From an uncultured Pseudomonadales bacterium (GTDB lineage: Bacteria; Pseudomonadota; Gammaproteobacteria; Pseudomonadales; Cellvibrionaceae), in the NCBI GenBank assembly GCA_938048505.1, contig CALIUX010000250.1, positions 1-10,646 of the forward strand: a DNA stretch of 10,646 nt. The letters run 5' to 3'. The position numbers and the translations under genes were made by a program. Of this stretch, positions 6,177-10,646 are shown one piece after another. Below the pieces are notes generated by a model that searched no databases, was not told the DNA's origin, and saw only the letters and a program-made list of their open reading frames with translations. The stretch's first letter is position 1. The number at the start of each line of letters is the position of its first letter.

Positions 6177-6214
6177 CTAAAAATTTAACACTGAGCATAT
6201 CACAGCGTTAAATT
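6177..6214 (-). terminator. Intrinsic terminator after rnhB
   Basis: On the minus strand AATTTAACGCTG (6214-6203) pairs with CAGTGTTAAATT (6193-6182) in a 12-bp stem with one G-T wobble and a 9-nt loop. The descending arm runs straight into TTTTT. It begins 6 bp after the rnhB stop and marks the end of the skp-lpxD-fabZ-lpxA-lpxB-rnhB transcript. Confidence 0.75.
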
Positions 6215-6220
6215 GTCTAA

Positions 6221-6811
6221 CTAAAGTTCAGAAATAAGCGCTTTAACAGGACCAAAAGATCGACGATGCTCAGGTAAAGGCCCTAAGCTTTTTAAGCGAG
6301 CCATATGCACTTTGGTTGGATACCCTTTATGTTGAGCAAAACCATAATCCGGGTGTTGCTCATCAAGGCACAACATCTCTTTATCTCGCGTCACTTTCGC
6401 TAAGATAGAAGCCGCGCTAATACAGGCTTCTTTTGCATCACCTTTAACAATTGCCTCTGCACTGTAAGACCACTCAGGTAAACGATTGCCGTCTACCAAA
6501 ACATGATCAGGTTGAACCAATAGACCTTCAACGGCACGCTTCATCGCTAGCATGCTAGCGTGCAAAATATTGAGAGTATCAATTTCATCAGGTGTGGCAT
6601 GCGCAATGTTATAAGCCAATGCTTTTTCAACAATCTCATCAAAAAGGAGAGTACGCTTTTTCTCTGATAATTTTTTTGAGTCAGCCAAACCCTCTATGGG
6701 CTTTTGGGGGGCTAATATCACCGCAGCGGCTACAACATTTCCAACAAGCGGACCTCTACCAGCCTCGTCAACACCGGCAATTTTAAGTGCTTGATTTACA
6801 GTCTTTGTCAT
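6221..6811 (-). CDS. rnhB: Ribonuclease HII
   Basis: RNase HII nicks the RNA strand of RNA-DNA hybrids and starts removal of misincorporated ribonucleotides from DNA. With the start chosen here it has 196 residues (E. coli 198). The metal-binding carboxylates are all present: D15 and E16 in [13 protein letters not shown]107 in VLVDGNR, and D125 in [19 protein letters not shown]. The signatures [23 protein letters not shown] and HRRSFGPV also fit. I chose the ATG at 6811 ([16 protein letters not shown]) because it gives the family length and has TTGGAAAAG upstream. The frame stays open to a TTG at 6868 and an ATG at 6847, which would add up to 19 residues with no family counterpart. It is the last gene of the lpx cluster, as in many proteobacteria. 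The dnaE that often follows is absent here. Confidence 0.96.
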   Translation of the reverse strand: MTKTVNQALKIAGVDEAGRGPLVGNVVAAAVILAPQKPIEGLADSKKLSEKKRTLLFDEIVEKALAYNIAHATPDEIDTLNILHASMLAMKRAVEGLLVQPDHVLVDGNRLPEWSYSAEAIVKGDAKEACISAASILAKVTRDKEMLCLDEQHPDYGFAQHKGYPTKVHMARLKSLGPLPEHRRSFGPVKALISEL

Positions 6812-6877
6812 AGAGTTGTCTTTTCCAATAAATAGAACTTCAGGCATAACATTACTGATAATGCACAAAGGCCGTAC

Positions 6878-8104
6878 TTAATTTGATTTTGAAGAGGATT
6901 CAGCATCTAAAGGTTCGCCAGCAATAATATTCAGCACTGCATCTGCTGCTTTTTGATTGGCATTCTTTTTAAGCGAAAGATGCAAACGATGATACTCACG
7001 AAGCAATGCAGAATCAGAATCATGAACACACAGAAGTAGTCGCTTGACTTCTTGAGCAACCGCTTCAGGCGTTGCGTCACGCTGAATCAACTCTTTTGCT
7101 AGTGGCTTATTCGCTAAGAGGTTAGGCAAGCCTATGAATTTCACCTTAACCATTCGGGAAAAAATAAAATACGAAAGCGCGGCAACTTTATAGGCAATTA
7201 CCATTGGTTTTTTTAATAGCATTGCTTCAAGTGTAGTTGTCCCAGAAGCCATCACAACAACATCACTAGCTTCCATTACAGAATGAGACTGCTTCAGGTA
7301 GGTTTGAATAATAAGGCCTGAATCCGATTGTGCTAAATCCAGGCTATCAACTAATGCTTGAATTTGCTCCCAGCGTACTTCATTTGCTGCAGGAATTAAA
7401 AACTGCATCTTGGGAGCATTTTTTTCTTTTGCCAAAAGGCGCGCAGCGTCAAGAAAAACCGGCAGCATTCGCTCTACTTCAGAGCTACGGCTACCCGGCA
7501 GTAATGCAATATAACGGCTATCGCTGGCAGTTATATTCAGCTCAGCACGTGCTTTATCGGTTTGAGGCGAAATAGGAATCTGATCCGCCAGCGTATGGCC
7601 AACACATATAGCAGGGACATTATGACGATGGTAAAAATCTTGTTCAAAAGGGAATAGTGCTAAAACACCATCGACGGCCTTCGCCATCTTTTTAATCCGG
7701 CCTTGTCGCCAAGCCCATAAAGAAGGGCTGACATAATGCAGCGTCTTAATATCTGCTTTCTTTAAGGCCAGCTCCAAATCAATATTAAAATCCGGAGAAT
7801 CAATACCAATAAAAATATCAGGCGGCTGCTGAATGAAATGCTGTTTTAGATATTTGCGGATTTTAAGCAGTTCAGGTAGGCGTTTAAGCGGCTCAACAAG
7901 CCCCATAACAGCCAAGCGATCCTGCGGAAAAAATGAATGGCACCCTTCTGCCAACATTTTGGGGCCAGCGATGCCTTCAAAAATTGCATCAGGATGGCGC
8001 TGTTTAATGGCTTGAATTAAACCAGCACCTAAAATATCGCCTGACGCTTCACCCGCAACAATACCAATCCGTAAAGGTACTGCGCTTGCCAAATTGGCAG
8101 TCAT
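6878..8104 (-). CDS. lpxB: Lipid-A-disaccharide synthase
   Basis: LpxB is a peripheral membrane GT19 glycosyltransferase. It joins UDP-2,3-diacylglucosamine to 2,3-diacylglucosamine-1-phosphate (lipid X), making the beta-1,6 disaccharide of lipid A. At 408 residues it is longer than the E. coli enzyme (382), mainly through an extended C-terminus with a polar tail (ESSSKSN). Key segments are GEASGDILGAGLI (18-30), FIGIDSPDFN (98-107, with the conserved catalytic-site Asp at 102), YVSPSLWAWRQGR (124-136), LFPFEQDFY, VGHTLADQIP, LLPGSRSSEVERMLP (201-215) and VMASGTTTLEAM (284-295). VKFIGLPNLLANKPLAKEL follows. Its ATG overlaps the lpxA stop by one base (TAATG), so the two are translationally coupled. 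Confidence 0.97.
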   Translation of the reverse strand: MTANLASAVPLRIGIVAGEASGDILGAGLIQAIKQRHPDAIFEGIAGPKMLAEGCHSFFPQDRLAVMGLVEPLKRLPELLKIRKYLKQHFIQQPPDIFIGIDSPDFNIDLELALKKADIKTLHYVSPSLWAWRQGRIKKMAKAVDGVLALFPFEQDFYHRHNVPAICVGHTLADQIPISPQTDKARAELNITASDSRYIALLPGSRSSEVERMLPVFLDAARLLAKEKNAPKMQFLIPAANEVRWEQIQALVDSLDLAQSDSGLIIQTYLKQSHSVMEASDVVVMASGTTTLEAMLLKKPMVIAYKVAALSYFIFSRMVKVKFIGLPNLLANKPLAKELIQRDATPEAVAQEVKRLLLCVHDSDSALLREYHRLHLSLKKNANQKAADAVLNIIAGEPLDAESSSKSN

Positions 8105-8886
8105 TAACGCACGATGCCCCGCGTTGACGCTTTGAGCGAGTCAATCAGCGTAGTGACTTTTTCGCTTTGCTCAACCAAGGGATAAAGCTCAGAGATTGCT
8201 TGCTCAGTGGTTAAACTACGCCGAAAAACCAACTTATATGCTTTGAGTAAAGTTGTAATATCATCCGGCGTAAAGCCTCTACGGCGTAGACCTTCTGCAT
8301 TAATTGTACGTGTTTCAGCAGGTGCGCCGGTGACCATCATAAAAGCGGGAACATCTTTGCCTACCGCACTGCCCATTCCTGTAAAACAATGCGCTCCAAT
8401 CCGGCAAAACTGATGGACTAGCGTGAAGCCGCCTAAAATAGCCCAATCATCCACAATCACATGTCCAGCAAGCGCAGCATTATTGACTAAAATACAGTGA
8501 TCGCCAATTACGCTATCATGCCCCACATGCACATAAGCCATTAGTAAATTATGGCTACCAATTTTAGTATCTCCTCGATCTTGCACCGTTCCTCTGTGCA
8601 AGGTTACACCCTCTCGAATAACGTTATTATCGCCAATCGTAAGCGTAGTGGGCTCCCCATTATATTTAAGATCGGGGGTATCTTCGCCAATGGAAGAGAA
8701 TTGGTAAATATGATTATTTAGACCTATAGATGTAGGACCTTTTAGGACGACATGCGATTCTATTCGCGTACCCGCTCCAATATGCACATCGGGCCCAACA
8801 ATTGAAAATGGGCCGATGACAACATCATCATCAATCTGGGCATTAGGGTCCACAATCGCTCTAGAATCTATCTGAGGTGCAGCCAT
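8104..8886 (-). CDS. lpxA: UDP-N-acetylglucosamine acyltransferase
   Basis: LpxA carries out the first step of lipid A synthesis, moving a 3-hydroxyacyl chain from ACP to the 3-OH of UDP-GlcNAc. It is a cytoplasmic trimer of left-handed beta-helices, seen here as hexapeptide repeats through about residue 180, with a helical C-terminal domain (GLRRRGFTPDDI onward). With the chosen start it has 260 residues (E. coli 262). Catalytic H123 lies in YVHVGHDSVIG, and LHRGTVQ, AALAGHV and VHQFCRIGAHCF are conserved. Residue 171 in TGMGSAVGKDVP is Met, aligned with the E. coli Gly173 and Pseudomonas Met169 hydrocarbon ruler, which suggests a short C10 acyl chain. The ATG at 8886 has GGAG six bases upstream. 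An earlier in-frame ATG at 8949 lies inside a hairpin and would add 21 unmatched residues. Confidence 0.97.
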   Translation of the reverse strand: MAAPQIDSRAIVDPNAQIDDDVVIGPFSIVGPDVHIGAGTRIESHVVLKGPTSIGLNNHIYQFSSIGEDTPDLKYNGEPTTLTIGDNNVIREGVTLHRGTVQDRGDTKIGSHNLLMAYVHVGHDSVIGDHCILVNNAALAGHVIVDDWAILGGFTLVHQFCRIGAHCFTGMGSAVGKDVPAFMMVTGAPAETRTINAEGLRRRGFTPDDITTLLKAYKLVFRRSLTTEQAISELYPLVEQSEKVTTLIDSLKASTRGIVR

Positions 8887-8937
8887 TTTAAGCTCCATAT
8901 AGGGCGGAGGGATAGGCAGGTATTTAGCAGTGCTAAG

Positions 8938-8993
8938 AAAATAAGCCATTCAAATAAGGTCTCTACATACCCTTATTTGAAACGACTTATTTT
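8938..8993. repeat. Nested palindrome between fabZ and lpxA
   Basis: Inner arms TTCAAATAAGG (8949-8959) and CCTTATTTGAA (8971-8981) are perfect over 11 bp with an 11-nt loop. Outer arms AAAATAAG (8938-8945) and CTTATTTT (8986-8993) add 8 bp after a small internal loop. It fills the middle of a 136-bp gap within the lpx cluster. T-rich sequence flanks it on both strands (plus-strand run of seven T at 8990-8996; minus-strand TTATTTTCTT). Fold and position fit an attenuator, an mRNA processing or stability element, or a regulator site. Confidence 0.6.
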
Positions 8994-9022
8994 TTTATCG
9001 CTTGCTTATCTTTGGCAAAAAA

Positions 9023-9460
9023 TTAAACCGTACGATCGGCACACATAATGGTAGCTTGAGCAGCAACATTGCCATCAACTTTTGCTACACACTCAAACTT
9101 CCAAATGCCACGTTTTTCGGAGACAAATTTAGCATCAATCACCATCTGATCGCCAGGAACGACTTGACGCTTAAAACGTACTTTATCTGCTCCAGCATAG
9201 AGATATATCGAGCCATCATCTGGTGTTTTATCCATGGTTTTAAAACCTAGCACACCACAAGCCTGAGCCATTGCTTCTAATATCATGACGCCTGGAAAAA
9301 CGGGGTGATGAGGAAAGTGCCCCTCAAAGATGCCTTCATTAATCGTAATATTTTTATACGCTGTAACAGACTCGCCGATAGCTAAGTGAGTAACACGATC
9401 AATTAATAAAAATGGATAACGATGCGGTAAGTACTTACGAATTTCGTTGACGTCCATCAT
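9023..9460 (-). CDS. fabZ: 3-hydroxyacyl-[acyl-carrier-protein] dehydratase
   Basis: FabZ removes water from 3-hydroxyacyl-ACP in type II fatty-acid elongation and acts on short, long and unsaturated chains in the cytoplasm. The 145-residue hot-dog-fold protein has [13 protein letters not shown] (11-23) and [15 protein letters not shown] (45-59) with catalytic H48. E62 follows in LEAMAQA. Then come [13 protein letters not shown] and [11 protein letters not shown]. It starts Met-Met, as does the pseudomonad form, at ATG 9460. GGGGGT lies upstream. It competes with LpxA and LpxD for 3-hydroxyacyl-ACP, so its place in this cluster ties phospholipid to lipid A synthesis. The gaps on both sides (88 bp from lpxD, 136 bp to lpxA) are larger than in E. 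coli. Confidence 0.97.
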   Translation of the reverse strand: MMDVNEIRKYLPHRYPFLLIDRVTHLAIGESVTAYKNITINEGIFEGHFPHHPVFPGVMILEAMAQACGVLGFKTMDKTPDDGSIYLYAGADKVRFKRQVVPGDQMVIDAKFVSEKRGIWKFECVAKVDGNVAAQATIMCADRTV

Positions 9461-9548
9461 TCAGGACAACCCCCAATAGAACAAACGGTAATGCGGTCTA
9501 GCGCACTGCTGCTATAAAAATGTAATAGTAATCTTTTAATATCAAAGG

Positions 9549-10565
9549 CTACTGGCTTTCAAGTGCTTTAATGCGACCAGCCCACTCATCCAATTGACCG
9601 ATACGTACCATCGTTCTTCGCCAAGTCCGAACATCTTGCATAGGAGAACCCGAAGCGTAATGCCCAGCTTCATCAATCGACTTAGTAACAACAGTCCCAC
9701 CATTAAAGTGGACATTATCAGCAATGGTTAAATGGCCGTTAATGGCCACAAAGCCGCCCATTGTACAACCTGAACCTATAGTCGTGCTACCAGCAATACC
9801 CACGCAGCCAGCGATTGCTGTTCGCTCACCAATGACGACATTGTGAGCAATATGCACCAAGTTATCGATAATAACCCCATTTTTAATAGTGGTGTCTTGT
9901 ATTGCGCCGCGATCAATAGCGCAATTAGCGCCGATCTCAACCTGATCACCAATAACAACGCGACCTAACTGGTGAATTTTCACCCAACCATCGGCTTTAG
10001 ATGGCGCATAACCAAAGCCATCTGAGCCTATCGTTGTCCCGCTGTGTACTTTGACTTCATTACCTAAGATACAGTGATGAGCAATTGTCACATTGGCATG
10101 CAAAACACAAGATTGCCCTAGCTTTGCATTAGCGCCAACAACCACACCAGCACAGAGCTCTGTGTTATCCCCAACTATCGCACCGTCTTCAATAACACAG
10201 TTGGCGGCCACTTTCACTTTGGTGCCTAATGTGGCTGTTGGAGCAACCACAGCAGACGGGTGTATGGATTCAGAGGTCTTAGGGCGGTCATCAAAAATAA
10301 GCGTTAACTTAGCGTAAGCCAAATAAGGATCAGCAACAATCAATTGATTGGTAACTGTACAATCGGATAACGGCGCTTGGAGCAAGACAGCACTGGCTTG
10401 ACCTTCGGCTAGTGCGGGGAGGTATTTTTTATTGGCGACAAAGGTAATTTGCCCGCTCTGGGCAAGAGCTGCATCACCAATGCCAAAAATTTCAACTGCC
10501 TCATTGCCAATAAGATCGGCTCCCAATAGCAGAGCCAATTCTGATAATAAATAACGCTGAGGCAT
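9549..10565 (-). CDS. lpxD: UDP-3-O-(3-hydroxyacyl)glucosamine N-acyltransferase
   Basis: LpxD adds the second 3-hydroxyacyl chain, N-linked at position 2, to UDP-3-O-acylglucosamine in the cytoplasm. Its 338 residues match the family (E. coli 341). The N-terminal uridine-binding domain (1-about 98) includes GDAALAQSGQITFVANKKY, followed by IHPSAVV at 101-107, which opens the left-handed beta-helix of hexapeptide repeats (about 101-300). Catalytic H241 lies in DNLVHIAHNVVIG, and the second conserved His is H278 in AINGHLTI. GSDGFGYAP (180-188) is a family signature. The C-terminus (WRRTMVRIGQLDEW onward) is the usual helical tail. The ATG at 10565 has AGGGA upstream. It lies 17 bp after the skp stop, so the two are surely co-transcribed. 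I see no convincing promoter in the 88-bp gap to fabZ. Confidence 0.97.
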   Translation of the reverse strand: MPQRYLLSELALLLGADLIGNEAVEIFGIGDAALAQSGQITFVANKKYLPALAEGQASAVLLQAPLSDCTVTNQLIVADPYLAYAKLTLIFDDRPKTSESIHPSAVVAPTATLGTKVKVAANCVIEDGAIVGDNTELCAGVVVGANAKLGQSCVLHANVTIAHHCILGNEVKVHSGTTIGSDGFGYAPSKADGWVKIHQLGRVVIGDQVEIGANCAIDRGAIQDTTIKNGVIIDNLVHIAHNVVIGERTAIAGCVGIAGSTTIGSGCTMGGFVAINGHLTIADNVHFNGGTVVTKSIDEAGHYASGSPMQDVRTWRRTMVRIGQLDEWAGRIKALESQ

Positions 10566-10582
10566 ATAAAATCCCTAATAAA

Positions 10583-10646
10583 TTATTTTGCTTTGTTTAA
10601 GCGCTCAGTAACAAGCTTAGTGATATCAGCAGAAGGTTTAAAAATA
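10583..10646 (-). CDS. skp: Skp/OmpH family periplasmic chaperone, C-terminal end (5' part outside window)
   Basis: Only the last 20 codons and the TAA (10585-10583) are inside the window. They read IFKPSADITKLVTERLNKAK, matching the end of Skp/OmpH proteins, where a '.DIT..V..RLN' segment closes the beta body after the tentacle helices. Skp is a periplasmic trimer that holds unfolded outer-membrane proteins on their way to the BAM complex. The gene lies directly upstream of lpxD in most gammaproteobacteria (bamA-skp-lpxD-fabZ-lpxA-lpxB), which supports the call despite the short stretch. Confidence 0.8.
   Translation of the reverse strand, partial: IFKPSADITKLVTERLNKAK

Noticed and set aside
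6812..6868. Longer rnhB from a TTG at 6868 or ATG at 6847
   Set aside because: The extra 13-19 residues lack family counterparts and neither start has a clear ribosome-binding site. The shorter form matches the family length.
8887..8949. Longer lpxA from the ATG at 8949
   Set aside because: The added 21 residues do not match LpxA, the ATG lies on a hairpin, and the ATG at 8886 has GGAG at ideal spacing.

Overview
The window reads as a chromosomal core region of a gammaproteobacterium with moderate GC and no mobile DNA. The protein sequences and gene order recall Pseudomonas and Oceanospirillales-type bacteria: ubiA sits beside phoB-phoR, the FabZ N-terminus ([19 protein letters not shown]) resembles the pseudomonad form, and LpxA carries the 'GMGSA' segment typical of Pseudomonas rather than the enteric 'GGCSG'. 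I cannot name the genus. The lipid A genes show a Gram-negative outer membrane, and UbiA shows ubiquinone-based respiration.

Layout. Positions 1-162 hold the 3' end of a YggT-family membrane protein (+). It converges on a glutamate/aspartate-type sodium or proton symporter (311-1600, -), with a perfect 12-bp inverted repeat between them. Positions 1601-1951 hold two mutually antisense small ORFs of uncertain status. Next come ubiA (1952-2848, +), a long palindrome, and a multi-half-site Pho box. The phosphate two-component system phoB (3154-3861) and phoR (3915-5234) follows, with a terminator-like hairpin between the two genes. phoR overlaps by 4 bp the stop codon of a convergent, PilZ-like gene (5231-5815, -). 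Beyond a roughly 360-bp stretch with no clear gene lies a minus-strand lipid A and cell-envelope cluster, in transcription order skp/ompH (partial, 10646-10583), lpxD, fabZ, lpxA, lpxB, rnhB. A strong intrinsic terminator follows at 6177-6214.

How the genes work together. LpxA puts the first 3-hydroxyacyl chain on UDP-GlcNAc and LpxD adds the second. LpxB joins two such units into the lipid A disaccharide. FabZ drives fatty-acid elongation and competes with the Lpx acyltransferases for 3-hydroxyacyl-ACP, and Skp chaperones outer-membrane proteins. PhoR and PhoB sense and respond to phosphate limitation, probably with autoregulation through the Pho box. UbiA makes the membrane-bound ubiquinone precursor.

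I found no clearly novel multi-gene system. The points most worth a second look are non-coding or fine-scale. They are the fabZ-lpxA nested palindrome, the phoB-phoR attenuator-like hairpin, the two-register Pho box, the shared stop-codon TTAA with its embedded terminator, the PilZ-like protein with eroded c-di-GMP motifs, the LpxA chain-length residue, and the small ORFs before ubiA.
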